Origin: an uncultured Dehalococcoidia bacterium
GTDB taxonomy: Bacteria > Chloroflexota > Dehalococcoidia > Lucifugimonadales > CATOSD01
DNA length: 64,000 nt
Assembly (NCBI GenBank): GCA_951812395.1
Contig: CATOSD010000001.1
Location: 1,399,108-1,463,107, forward strand
Reading direction: 5' to 3'
The position numbers and the translations under genes were made by a program. The notes under the pieces are model-generated. The model did no database searches, was not told the origin of the DNA, and saw only the letters and a program-made list of their open reading frames with translations. This document shows positions 11,301 through 17,906 of this stretch, piece after piece (position 1 is the first letter of the stretch; every line of letters starts with the position of its first letter).

Positions 11301-12986
11301 GCGGGCGCCGACAGTGCGGATGACGACAACTTCGGGACTTCCGTAGCCTTGGACGGAGACACGGCGGTGATCGGGGCGCCCGGGGCCGACGACATAGACA
11401 ACGGAATCGACTCCGGTTCCGTTTACGTATTCACCAGGGATGGCCAAGGCAATTGGAACGACGGTGTTAAGCTGACTGCAAACGACCTGAAGCCGAGCGA
11501 CGCGTTCGGCATCTCCGTCACGATTGACGGCGCTACTGTGGTGGTTGGGGCGCATCAACACGACCCCATCGACCCGTATTCGGACCTCAATTCGCTCTCG
11601 TATCTATTGGATGCAGGCGCCGCTTACGTATTCATCGAGGAGTCCACGGGATGGAGTCAGGAGGCCAAGCTGACGGCCGATGACGGCCGGGCGGGCGACT
11701 ACTTCGGGTACTCGGTATCGGTAGACGGAGACACCGCCTTGATCGGGGCGTACCGGCACGACCCCATCGACCCGGATTCAGACCTCAGTTCGCCGTCGTA
11801 TCTGTTGGATGCAGGCGCGGCTTACGTGTTCACCAGGGACTCCGGCGTGTGGAGCCAGACCAATCACTTGAATGAGGATCCCGGCGAGCCAGGCGGCTGG
11901 TTTGGGTATTCGGTCGCGGTGGACGCTCAAGCTGACACCGCATTGATCGGGGCCGGGTCGGCCCACATGATGGACATCCATGACTGGGAGGAGGTGCTCG
12001 CGAGCGGGCCGGTGGTTACCTACACCGTTTCGGGCTTGACCAATGACCGGGAGTACGATTTCCAGGTACGCGCAGTGAATGTCGCCGGCGCGGGTGACGA
12101 GGCAGAGGCGGCGGCCGAGCCTCAGGCCGATCCGACGTCCACGCCCACGCCCACGCCCACGCCCACGCCCACGCCGACGCCGACGCCGACGCCCACGCCG
12201 ACGCCCACGCCCACGCCCACGCCGGAGCCGACGCCCACGCCTACGCCGACGCCGACGCCCACGCCGGAGCCGACGCCCACGCCCACGCCGGACACTGTTC
12301 CCACGCCCACGCCGACGCCGGACACTGTTCCCACGCCCACACCCACACCCACGCAGCAGCCGGCAGTGGTCTATGCACGCACGCCCACGGGCCATTCACC
12401 CACACCAACGCGCACACCGGACTATGCGCCCACGCCCACGCGGGCGCAGCAAACTCCGCCGGTTTACGCACGCACACCCATACCTGGAGCGGACCCTACA
12501 CCCACACCGACGCAGACGCGGCAGCCTGGACCGGTCCGTGCACGCACACCCATACCTGGAGCGGACCCTACACCCACAGCCACGCAGACGCGGCAGCCTG
12601 GACCGGTCCATGCACGCACACCCATACCTGGAGCGGACCCTACACCCACACCATCGTCTATGTACTCCCTCACACCTGTGACTGTGGACGCGCCCACGCC
12701 CGGGTCTGCGGACGCGCCCACGCCGGGGCCTGCGGACGCGCCCACGCCGGGGTCTGCGGATGCCCCGACGCCGCTGCCTTACGTCGCAATGGCGCCGCTG
12801 CAAAACGTCACACCGACGCCGGTGGCTGCGGTCACACTCACACCGGAGCCACCGGTGCAGCCGGCGCCGTCCGGAGCAGGTCAAGAAGGCTCAGAATTCC
12901 CCTGGTGGGTCATGGTGGTCATAGTGATTGGGGCGATCGGTGGAATTGTCCTCATCATCGTCGCGTTGAGACGCAGGAAGAGATAG
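2331..12986 (+). CDS. Giant membrane-anchored surface protein: FN3 domains carrying inserted seven-repeat FG-GAP propellers
   Basis: This 3,551-residue protein is probably displayed on the cell surface for adhesion or binding. A signal peptide (MRLLSRLALMAVFLALALWA) follows an ATG with GGAAG about 8 bases upstream; the frame is open slightly further (TTG 2283), but that would bury the signal. I count 11 FN3 domains. Six are continuous (about 3885-4190, 4701-4985, 6409-6690, 9667-9945, 9957-10230, 10270-10595). Five are split at the same loop by FG-GAP blocks (about 2565-3715, 5100-6250, 6795-8005, 8290-9480, 10720-11970). Each block has exactly seven FG-type repeats of the form D.FG.SVAVDGDT..VGA, as in integrin-alpha beta-propellers. 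A 'VSNI..' domain (4196-4690) also occurs in the other giant protein. The C-terminus has a Thr-Pro stalk (12130-12880), one membrane helix (WWVMVVIVIGAIGGIVLIIV) and a basic RRRKR tail. The ligand is unknown. No LPXTG-type sorting motif was seen. Confidence 0.85.
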   Translation: MRLLSRLALMAVFLALALWAGISVSADAPANFSATAGDTQATLTWDDPNDSSITGYRVLRMEKPAKLPDPSHSTESSVAIGRGDRFGYSVAIAGNRAVVGAPFQESEDALGAEVENGGLGHAFTLGSGGWVYHEFLEASDPQEEGRFGRSVAMSDFRVAIGAPSQYSAGNQDPGRFDIYGYNTNLDWTTEFSATGNNANDFFGSSVAIDDSIAVAGVPGSTVDGDDFAGEAYVFTRDSSGQWSQTTRLDAGGNAGQFQRFGNSAAVDGDTIVIGAFGEDTFKGAAYVFTRNAQGQWTRVARLAASAQEYGDAFGGAVAVDGDIIVVGAENWDGGASGNPEQGAAFIFKKPSGGWSNMSETAMLTASDRDDDDAFGYAVAVEGDTIVVGAPEDDDNGDDSGSVYLFTRPTGGWDDANETIKLTAPNAAADDQFGSSAAADDGRFIVGAIGADNATGAAYVYSIPESTNIPVPDIDSGTMSYTVTGLDNGVEYTFWVQPVDADGPGPVSDGSRVTPTAAQAATPANLTAVGSDQQVKLSWDDPNDSSITGYQYRQKVSGGTYGNWISVAPADIDSASEPGRLSYTISGLTNGTTYTFQLYAKDNHQDSATAEVTASATLPPALPAVPVFVSNIGQPTNLQVGADADLLRDQAQQFETGADPSGYVLGSIDLHVESAPGTGTLTVSVRETNAQAEPGNTLHTLTNPTTIEPGFVRFTAPANARLDADTYYFVHLNFSGTGTRPRLRTTASNSLDSGKASGWDMEDYRYHLDATDDWVSSSNALKVSINQVLELPDAPTNLAAAVGHGEVVLSWNDPQDRYISGYQYSDDGGANYTDIALTEIDSASEAGKFRYTVENLANGTSHTFDVRAVNDSGSGTASTVTAVMTPVAPANFTATPRDQRVELSWDDPGNTSITKHQLWQIMESAKLTVGSGNDLGYGSSVAVAGDTVFVRLPEDDDIAENSGAVLVFARDPNGDWTQTAKLKASDAAPDDKFGISVAFDGVAIVVGASLDDDKGVDSGSAYVFTKSGGEWGSAPISGDHRVETAKLTASDGAAGDEFARDAVAVDGDTIVVGADKHDGTKGAAYVFVKPAGGWEDGAETGKLTDNNASTGAHFGASAAIDGDTIVVGAKGGANNPGAAFVFVKPQSGWAGSAETAELTASTSLDLDSFGRSVAIDGETIVVGAYLHDVNRGTAFVFVNPGTGWASGNETARLTASDRGDGDFFAYSVAVDGDVVAVGAERNDDAGSNAGAAYVFIKPGGGWGDANETAKLTASDAAEQDRFGNAVALSGDRIVIGAPGAGAAYVFDIADWADISGSDATTTSHEITGLANFREYWFGVRAVNNTGAGSASGASATPIPVPGAPANLSATPGDGRVTLNWDSPQDSSITRYQYSAGYAPGGAGAFTDIPDSGASMTSYTVIGLANGTTYTLALRAVNLSGEGATSTLDVLMAPAALDLSAAPGDGQAALYWNYPDNLTIDNYQLRQLELGKLTGFGGAGGDGIGLSVAVDGDTAVIGASGHDGAKGAAYVFARDPASGAWTRQAMLMASDAAGSDSFGISVAVSGDTALIGAYRDDDNGTNSGSAYVFARVNGQWGNAAGDHRVETVKLTPSDGAGSDWFGFSVALDGDTAVIGARKDTLNINGVDISDAGSAYVLVRDAGAWSEAAKLTASDPNSDQSFGSSVALDGDTIVAGAQTGPNASDVRSGAAYVFVKPAGGWADATETAKLDPSDGQQSDFFGRKVAVDGDTVVIGSYSHPSDSIFRSGAAYVYAKPATTGGWLDWDGLIPSEKDELTAKLTASDGAANDYFGSSVAVSGDLALITAAEDDRSTGSAYLFTRRHGGWSETLKITAPDGARSDYFGWSAALDGDAAALGAYLADDGATDTGAAYFLNIGNWADIPGSNVSSTSHTATDLTNYHGHWFRVRAVNEGGAGPGSNNAAAIPRPGKPDRPNGLSALAGDALVELSWDDPGDATIDRYQIAEAIPEDFLTASDAAKGDHFGVSIAIDGDTAVVGADRANGRKGKAYIFSRNSNGDWNQEAKFDGENAGDQFGWSVAVDGDTVLVGAHAYDAPDANGIAQRNSGAVYILTKSNNSWSQTARLTADTPEALSFFGGSVDLDGDTMVIGARLSDVGGRLSAGAAYVFTREAGVWGEKAKLTASDAESLDWLGYSVAVDGDTVLAGAYGSSPGFRVQGNGAAYLFEKPAAGWSDGTETIQLAASDRQPADYFGFSVALDGDTAVIGARQHSDPDIGAGSGAAYVFTREAGVWGEKAKLTASDAAARDGLGVSVAVDGDTVAVGAWRDDDRGRNSGSVYVFEKPALGWTSTFETLKLTATNGAARDRFGWSVAVDEDAQLALVGVYSDDHDTDGNGTLEANAGSVQVLGMPDWYDIGSSDAGTVFHTVTTKLDDPGASLANGTEYGFQIRAVNDSGAGPASDGVSATPLGLPAAPDGLSADAGDTQVTLSWDVATASSAIGPITRYEYSADGGTSFDDVPDSGPDTTRYTAFGLDNGDSYTFAIRAVNVIGEGPVATTTATPASGPQAAPTNLEAEAGDTQVRLTWDDPVDSSIDSYRLSTDGTNYADIDLRDIYYGVAGKFRYTVTGLTNGTSYEFNLRAVDGQVESGDATVTATPQGSELDTNTNTMTPIKPAKPAGFTATGGHQRVTLQWDDPDDASIDKYQHQYLQENTGGGFSNWNADWTDVPRSNASTTEYTVTGLTNGVNHRFRIRAVDLVGPGDDDDEFGDSSDEVEAIPLPAKPGAPIGLSATKLDQSVMLTWQPPEDSLVEKYEVLHFQASALVNPGVTEGDKFGFAVAVDGDIGIVGAYRDDADESNGIVDSGAAYLFTRSGGVVWDQGVKLTATNAEAYDNFGIAVAVDGETVVVGASGDDDQGADSGSVYVFTQVNGVWSQAAKLTAFDGETLDHFGTSVAVSGDTVLVGAHLDDREGTATTTELEDSGSVYVFTKPTSAGGWNDWDDLTQTDKDGLSTKLTAGADSADDDNFGTSVALDGDTAVIGAPGADDIDNGIDSGSVYVFTRDGQGNWNDGVKLTANDLKPSDAFGISVTIDGATVVVGAHQHDPIDPYSDLNSLSYLLDAGAAYVFIEESTGWSQEAKLTADDGRAGDYFGYSVSVDGDTALIGAYRHDPIDPDSDLSSPSYLLDAGAAYVFTRDSGVWSQTNHLNEDPGEPGGWFGYSVAVDAQADTALIGAGSAHMMDIHDWEEVLASGPVVTYTVSGLTNDREYDFQVRAVNVAGAGDEAEAAAEPQADPTSTPTPTPTPTPTPTPTPTPTPTPTPTPTPEPTPTPTPTPTPTPEPTPTPTPDTVPTPTPTPDTVPTPTPTPTQQPAVVYARTPTGHSPTPTRTPDYAPTPTRAQQTPPVYARTPIPGADPTPTPTQTRQPGPVRARTPIPGADPTPTATQTRQPGPVHARTPIPGADPTPTPSSMYSLTPVTVDAPTPGSADAPTPGPADAPTPGSADAPTPLPYVAMAPLQNVTPTPVAAVTLTPEPPVQPAPSGAGQEGSEFPWWVMVVIVIGAIGGIVLIIVALRRRKR
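12130..12660 (+). repeat. Low-complexity Thr-Pro coding tract (acgcccacgcc repeats)
   Basis: This part of the giant gene consists of degenerate hexanucleotide repeats (cccacg/ccgacg) encoding (TP)n. It is followed by three tandem copies of a longer unit encoding RTPIPGADPTPTPTQTRQPG (about 12465-12650). Such tracts form extended wall- or envelope-spanning stalks. They are prone to slippage, so stalk length probably varies between strains and the assembly may be imperfect here. Confidence 0.85.
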
Positions 12987-13165
12987 GACTGAGAAGAGTC
13001 TTAGCAGGGTGCTGAAGTAGGCTAGCAGAGAGGCGATCTGCGGCGGTTCAGCGGCCGAGACCGGCTTTACGGGCCACGTGGGGTGTTACCTCCAGGCAGG
13101 TTCCGGCGCTGCGCCCTCAGCCGCAGGGCGTCGAGTCGAGACTCCGAGGGGGGCGTCGGGCAGTT

Positions 13166-13200
13166 AAGGCTGGGTTGTCCCGGCTGGAAGGCGTGCTTGA
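13166..13200 (+). repeat. 35-base direct repeat, copy 1
   Basis: This sequence begins aaggctgggttgtcccggct. It recurs at 13886-13920 with a single difference (c/t near the end). The two copies lie exactly 720 bp apart. The solitary IS end at 13206 begins 5 bases after this copy. Confidence 0.7.
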
Positions 13201-13205
13201 CTATT

Positions 13206-13222
13206 GAGCCTGTGTCAGATTA
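13206..13222 (+). repeat. Solitary insertion-sequence end (second copy of gagcctgtgtcagatta)
   Basis: Identical over 17 bases to 656-672 and related to the end of the IS1182-family element at 61087. The sequence diverges immediately afterwards, and no transposase lies nearby. Confidence 0.45.
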
Positions 13223-13885
13223 GCAAGTGCGCTCAAAGCCATCTCCCTCGTGAACAGGCTGCCTCCACGCCCAACCCTGACCCCACGACCTTCCCCTAGC
13301 GTTCGCCAAGTTGTTTGGCCAACGTTCCCCGGACGCTCTCTAACGCACACCCCGGCCGCACCCCCTCGCTCACACCCGACCCTTTCGCCCCTCTGCACAC
13401 CGGGAATAGTGTCACCCTCCTGCGCCACCCGTTCTCGGCCCTGCTCCTTCCAACCTCACGCACGTCCTACCTATCCTCACGTCTTCGCCATTTCTCCCCA
13501 CCAATCCGGCCCAATCTTGGCAATCTCGCAACCCCCTTGCAATATACGCACGTCCGCGCTATCGCCGCCCAGGCGAGGGACCGACCTCGCGGCCCGGAAT
13601 TCCCACCCCCAATCGGGGTTATAGCTTAAGCATCCGTCGGGGCCTCGAAAACTGGCCACCTTCCAGAGGCCGCTGACCACCGTCGCCCCCTGTCCTCTTC
13701 TGCCACGCGGGGCGACACCTGTGCTTCAAAATCTCGCGCCGGGCATTACAGACTGGCGCGGGACCGCCGGCACTCCCGGCTACGAGCACAACAGCATGCC
13801 GCAATAACTAACAAATTTTTCTTCCCGCACTTGCTGGGACAACGACGTTGGGGGTGGCTGGTAGTCCGAAACAGGCTCAACGGTA

Positions 13886-13920
13886 AAGGCTGGGTTGTCC
13901 CGGCTGGAAGGCGTGTTTGA
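13886..13920 (+). repeat. 35-base direct repeat, copy 2
   Basis: Matches 13166-13200 at 34 of 35 bases and is read in the same direction. Read on the minus strand, both copies could encode a short KHAFQPGQPSL-like peptide end. I cannot tie this to a known family. Confidence 0.7.
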
Positions 13921-14298
13921 ATGCTTTTGCAATGCAGGGCCGCCACTTCATCAGGTACAATTGATTGTAGAGAGCCGGTTCGCCCGCCACCACTGGAACG
14001 CCGCCGCGATGAGGGCGGGTCTGGAGGCCGTGCCGGCGTTGTCCGCAATGGAATCGGTGCTGCCAATGGCAGCCTACGAAGTTGCCCCGGGAGCCGGCGT
14101 CGCAGCAGCGAGCCGGCTCCTTTGAAGAGGAGTCCAGTATGTGAGGGATGATCGGACCGAACCAGATCACCTATCCAGATCAAGGAAGGGTACAAAGAGC
14201 GGTTGATCGAGGAGTAGATCGGCGATGCGGACCCTGACCCGCACTAACCTGATACGAGAGCCAGCCTGAAGAATGAGAGCTTTTGGAGGATTCTCATA

Positions 14299-15840
14299 GT
14301 GACCGACAACCGGAACACACCCGAATCAAGTCCGCAGACGGTGCGACGAGGCAGGACTACGGCAAGGCGTCACCCGCACGTCATCTTCGCGTTCATCTTC
14401 GCGATCATGGCCGCCGCCGCGTCGTTCGGCTCCCCTGTGACGGCACAGGCTGAGGGCGTAAGAGTGACTACGGACGAGGACACGCTATATATCTTTGCTG
14501 TGGCGGACTTCGGATTTGCAGACGAGCCGCTGGACCATGTGAAGATCGTCTCGCTGCCGGACCAGGGGATGCTGTCGCTTGATGGCGCGAACATCACCAG
14601 CGTCTCCTCAGAACCGGAGGTTACGAGTGCCGAGCTGGACAGCGGCGCACTGGTTTACACGCCGCCGGCGAACGCCAACGGCGCCTCGTTGGCGACATTC
14701 GAATTCAGGGTCAACGACAGCGAGCCAGCGACCATGAACATTGACGTGAATGCCGTGAACGACGCTCCCTTAGCTTCCGACGGGGAGGTGACAACGGCCG
14801 AGAATACGCCATACACCTTCGATGCGGAGGACTTCGGTTTCAGTGACTTGGACGAGGGCGACACGCTGGAGCGTGTGACGATCCTTTCAATTCCGCGCAC
14901 GGGGGATGGGAAACTGTCGCGTAACGGCGTCGAGATAGTCAGGGACACCACGGACCCCACATCACGGTGGGTGACAAAGGCCGAACTCGACAGCGGCGCG
15001 CTGGTATACACCCCGCCGGAGGACGAAGATGGCGAACCGATGACGGTGATCGGGTTCACGGTCAACGACGGCGAGGCGGACAGCGAGGAGTCGTACGTCA
15101 TTAGAATTGACGTGAAAGCGAACAGCCTTCCCACAGGCTCCAGCGGGACGGTTTCCACAGAGGAGGATACTCCCTACGCTTTCGCCGTGGCGGACTTTGG
15201 TTTTGTGGACGATGACGAGGGTGACACGCTGAGCTACGTGAGGATAGTGTGGCTGTCCCAGGATAACCAGGGGGAGCTGTCACTTAACGGCACGGAGATC
15301 ACCAGCAACACCGCCTTCAACGACGAACCGGAGGTGTCGAGAGCCGAGCTCGAAAGCGGCGCGCTCGTGTTCACTCCGCAGGAGAACGCCTCGGGCGACG
15401 GGTTGGCGGAATTCGCGTTCAGAGTCAGTGACGGCAAGGCCTTCAGCGAGGTCGCGCGCCAGATAACTATTGACGTCGCGGCAGCGGTGGACGGACCGAC
15501 AGTGGTCGAATACGCAGAAAACAGCACAGCGACATTGGCCTATTTCGCCGACGGGACCCCCACGTGGAGCCTGTCGGGGACAGATGACGACAGTTTCAAC
15601 ATCAGCAGTGACGGGGAACTCAGTTTCAGGGAATCCCCCGACTACGAGAATCCGACCGACGCCAACTCCGACAACGTCTATGAGATAACGGTGGAGGCTA
15701 CCGGAAACTCCAGCGTGGACGTCATAATCACCGTGATGGACGTCAGTGATGAGGGCGGCGGCGGCGTTGGCTGGGTGGTTGGCGCGGTCGTTATAGTGAC
15801 GGCGACAGCCGGCTATGCGGCGTACCGGGTGTTGTCGTAG
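14299..15840 (+). CDS. Membrane-anchored surface protein with cadherin-like/tandem Ig-like modules
   Basis: 513 residues. A GTG start is supported by GGAGGA 8 bases upstream. A twin-arginine-like basic N-terminus (RRGRTTARRHP) leads into a hydrophobic export signal (FAFIFAIMAAAASFGSPVTA). Three tandem modules of about 115 residues follow (roughly residues 55-155, 160-280, 285-400). Each begins with an 'EDTPY.FAVADFGF.D' strand and contains 'AELDSGALVYTPP.N..G' and 'F.FRVND' strands. This is the pattern of the tandem repeats found in CSPG/VCBS-like and cadherin-like adhesins. A cadherin-type segment (EYAENSTATLAYFADG...) follows, then one C-terminal transmembrane helix (GWVVGAVVIVTATAGYAAY). 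It is likely a surface adhesin or structural protein with Ca2+-binding acidic loops. It may work with the giant protein upstream, but the genes are 1.3 kb apart. Confidence 0.75.
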   Translation: MTDNRNTPESSPQTVRRGRTTARRHPHVIFAFIFAIMAAAASFGSPVTAQAEGVRVTTDEDTLYIFAVADFGFADEPLDHVKIVSLPDQGMLSLDGANITSVSSEPEVTSAELDSGALVYTPPANANGASLATFEFRVNDSEPATMNIDVNAVNDAPLASDGEVTTAENTPYTFDAEDFGFSDLDEGDTLERVTILSIPRTGDGKLSRNGVEIVRDTTDPTSRWVTKAELDSGALVYTPPEDEDGEPMTVIGFTVNDGEADSEESYVIRIDVKANSLPTGSSGTVSTEEDTPYAFAVADFGFVDDDEGDTLSYVRIVWLSQDNQGELSLNGTEITSNTAFNDEPEVSRAELESGALVFTPQENASGDGLAEFAFRVSDGKAFSEVARQITIDVAAAVDGPTVVEYAENSTATLAYFADGTPTWSLSGTDDDSFNISSDGELSFRESPDYENPTDANSDNVYEITVEATGNSSVDVIITVMDVSDEGGGGVGWVVGAVVIVTATAGYAAYRVLS

Positions 15841-15925
15841 GCAACGAGTAAAGCGGACCGACCGAGAATCCGCCTGACTATCACTCCTTGGCTGATTTCA
15901 GGGGTCTCTTAGTTAGGGGACCACT

Positions 15926-16900
15926 CTAGGATGAAACGGCAGGCCCGGCGGAACCCCGCCGGGCCTGCCGGTCTCTCATCCGGCCGTATTGGGAGGCGAA
16001 CTCAGCTCCCACAATCAGGATGAGCGAGCACAGGTAGGTCCACACCATCAGGGCAACAATCGGCCCCAGCGCGCCGTACACCTCCGCGTAGTCGGCATAC
16101 TCGCTCAGGTACAGCACGAAACCCGCCTTGGCGATCTCAAAGAGCGCTGCCGCCAGCAATACTCCGGGCCAGATGTGCCGCCACCTGGTTGGGAAGTCGG
16201 GCACGAACTTGTACAGCAGCAGAAAAACCAGGCAGGTGATGGCAAAGGGCACCAGGCGGGCCGCGGCGTTCATGGCATGGTTTTCCAGCACTGTAATCGA
16301 CTCAAGGCCAAGTGGCTTGAACGTCGCCAGGAACTCCAGCGCGGTCGAGCTGGCCATCGACAAAGCAAACAGGACACCCACGGTCAACGCCATCACCATG
16401 TGACGGAGCTTCTCCACCAGGAAATCCCGGTTAGATCGTGAACCCCAAGCCAGGCGAAATGCCTGGCTTATGCCGCCGAACAAGGCGCTGCCGGCCCAGA
16501 ACAGCGCCGCCACGCTGACGAAACCCGCGGAAGCGTGCACCACGGCGTGGTGGCTAGCGAAAGTACTGGACAGCAACGCCTCCGCTCCGGGCAGATACTC
16601 CCGGAAAAAGCCCAGCAGGTTCTCATGGGCGAATTCGGATTCGAGCACGAGGCTGAACAGGGACAGCAGGCCCAGAATCAAGGGAAAAAGAGAGAGCAGG
16701 GCGTAAAAGGCCACGCCGGCAGCGGTCAGGGTGCCTCCGTGCCGTGCCATCGCGCGCGCGGTAGCCACCACCAAAGCCGGCGCTGGTTTCTCCAGAATCC
16801 GATCGCGGCGGGCGTGGACTCGGGCGCGAAATCGTGTTACGGACTTCGTTTCCCGGAGCCGCCGGACGATGTTCAGACTACGAAGGGGGGTCGAGTTCAT
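15926..16900 (-). CDS. YihY/BrkB-family inner-membrane protein
   Basis: About 324 residues from the ATG at 16900; an upstream ATG at 16954 is in frame but has no better ribosome site. Six hydrophobic segments are visible, starting with the family signature GGTLTAAGVAFYALLSLFPL. Later come FWAGSALFGGISQAFRLAWG, a PFAITCLVFLLLYKFVPDFP segment, and GALGPIVALMVWTYLCSLIL followed by GAEFASQYG. These are hallmarks of YihY/virulence factor BrkB proteins, once misannotated as ribonuclease BN. The molecular function is unknown. The 3' end of the gene is itself a perfect 15-bp inverted repeat (see 15937-15970). Neighbours on both sides are unrelated, so it is probably monocistronic. Confidence 0.88.
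   Translation of the reverse strand: MNSTPLRSLNIVRRLRETKSVTRFRARVHARRDRILEKPAPALVVATARAMARHGGTLTAAGVAFYALLSLFPLILGLLSLFSLVLESEFAHENLLGFFREYLPGAEALLSSTFASHHAVVHASAGFVSVAALFWAGSALFGGISQAFRLAWGSRSNRDFLVEKLRHMVMALTVGVLFALSMASSTALEFLATFKPLGLESITVLENHAMNAAARLVPFAITCLVFLLLYKFVPDFPTRWRHIWPGVLLAAALFEIAKAGFVLYLSEYADYAEVYGALGPIVALMVWTYLCSLILIVGAEFASQYGRMRDRQARRGSAGPAVSS
15937..15970 (-). terminator. Perfect 15-bp stem / 4-base loop hairpin overlapping the end of the YihY gene
   Basis: cggcaggcccggcgg (15937-15951) and ccgccgggcctgccg (15956-15970) are perfect complements with the loop aacc. In the minus-strand transcript the hairpin sits in the last codons, before the stop at 15926-15928, and is followed by TTTCATCC. 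It probably acts as an intrinsic terminator with a weak U-tract, or as a transcript-stabilising hairpin. It is unusual in being translated. Confidence 0.5.
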
Positions 16901-17906
16901 ATGGGCAGGGCAGGCGTAGGCAAGATAGGCGCGGCTGCATGGTTCTCCCAACATGCATGATTATGCCAAACCCGGCATGATCTTGCCAGCACTGGACACC
17001 CACAACGTGGAATGATGCTCCATCGCGGCGCCGAGTCCCCGCTGCCCACACCAGACCAAGTATGACGCATTCGTTCGGACACCCCGGCTCACTGGGAGGG
17101 TCGTCGGACGCTCTACATTCGTATTGATCGCGCGATCACTGGGGGAGACTTGGAACAAATGCGCTGACCTGATTGCGGCCCGCCTGCACAGCTCTCGAGT
17201 CACGGAACCCAATGGGAGGATTGAATCTGCTTTCGCTCGGCCAGCAAATGCCGCCCCGAACGGGTCAGTTAAGAATTCAGTACATCATGGTGGGCTGGAG
17301 TGTACCGTACTGCGAACTTTTCGCTGGATGGTCTCAACATAGCACCGCTGGGGGAACGGGGTACGTCCACCACTCCCCCGCAGTTCAGACCAGACGATCT
17401 ACGGAGGAAGCGGCTTGTAGTGGCTATAGTGATGGCCGTACCCTCATTCGCCAGATGAGAAGAGCAGTGCCAGTGGCAAACACCGCGCCAGTCACTAACA
17501 CCGGGAGAAACCCCGGGAACAACTCGTCTAGGGGCCAACCTATAGGGACCAACCTAATGCGTAGGTAGTTAGTAACGCCCCAACACTGGCCACGGACCCG
17601 ATGTGGTTGGGGCTGTGACCCGCAGTATCCCTAGAAGTCGATGAGTCGGATCGAAGTTCGCGTCTCAAGCGGACTCACAGATCACTCCCATTCACACTGG
17701 CGAACGGCGAATGGCTGGCCGTTTGCCAACAGCAGAGAACGAAGACAACAGACCCTAAAGTTTTACACGCGTTGGCATACCTGAGCTTCACTTCAGCCAG
17801 GCAGCAATAGTCAAATGAATGCCAGACCTGGTTACGGAGGGGTTATGCGGCACCCGGTCGGTTGGGTTGCCTGTTTCTCCGGTTTTCTTATCATTATCAG
17901 TTCAAG
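16901..17906. other. 1 kb stretch without a recognisable gene
   Basis: Only short frames without domains are present. A segment around 17300-17330 (tgcgaacttttcgctg) is shared with 21660-21680, hinting at a common decayed element. The presumed promoter of the YihY gene is at its left end. Confidence 0.4.

Larger units (their letters stand above)
12987..14298. other. 1.3 kb gene-free, repeat-bearing interval
   Basis: No reading frame here has a recognisable domain or a convincing start. The stretch holds a 35-base direct repeat at 13166-13200 and 13886-13920 and a solitary IS-end-like sequence at 13206-13222. It also has C-rich boilerplate (ccaaccctgaccccacgacctt...) of the kind scattered between genes in some Chloroflexota. 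The right end (from about 14200) should contain the promoter for the gene at 14299. Overall it looks like a graveyard of deleted mobile elements. Confidence 0.5.

Noticed and set aside
12130..12300. Possible CRISPR or tandem-repeat locus
   Set aside because: The repeats are simple codon-level Thr-Pro repeats inside a coding frame, with no spacers.
13201..13630. Short Pro/Ser-rich open frames on both strands
   Set aside because: C-rich intergenic sequence gives spurious frames; no start signals or domains.
17294..17330. 16-base match to about 21660 (tgcgaacttttcgctg) as an IS end pair
   Set aside because: Both copies have the same orientation and diverge at once; nothing resembling a transposase lies between them, so I keep it only as a weak similarity.
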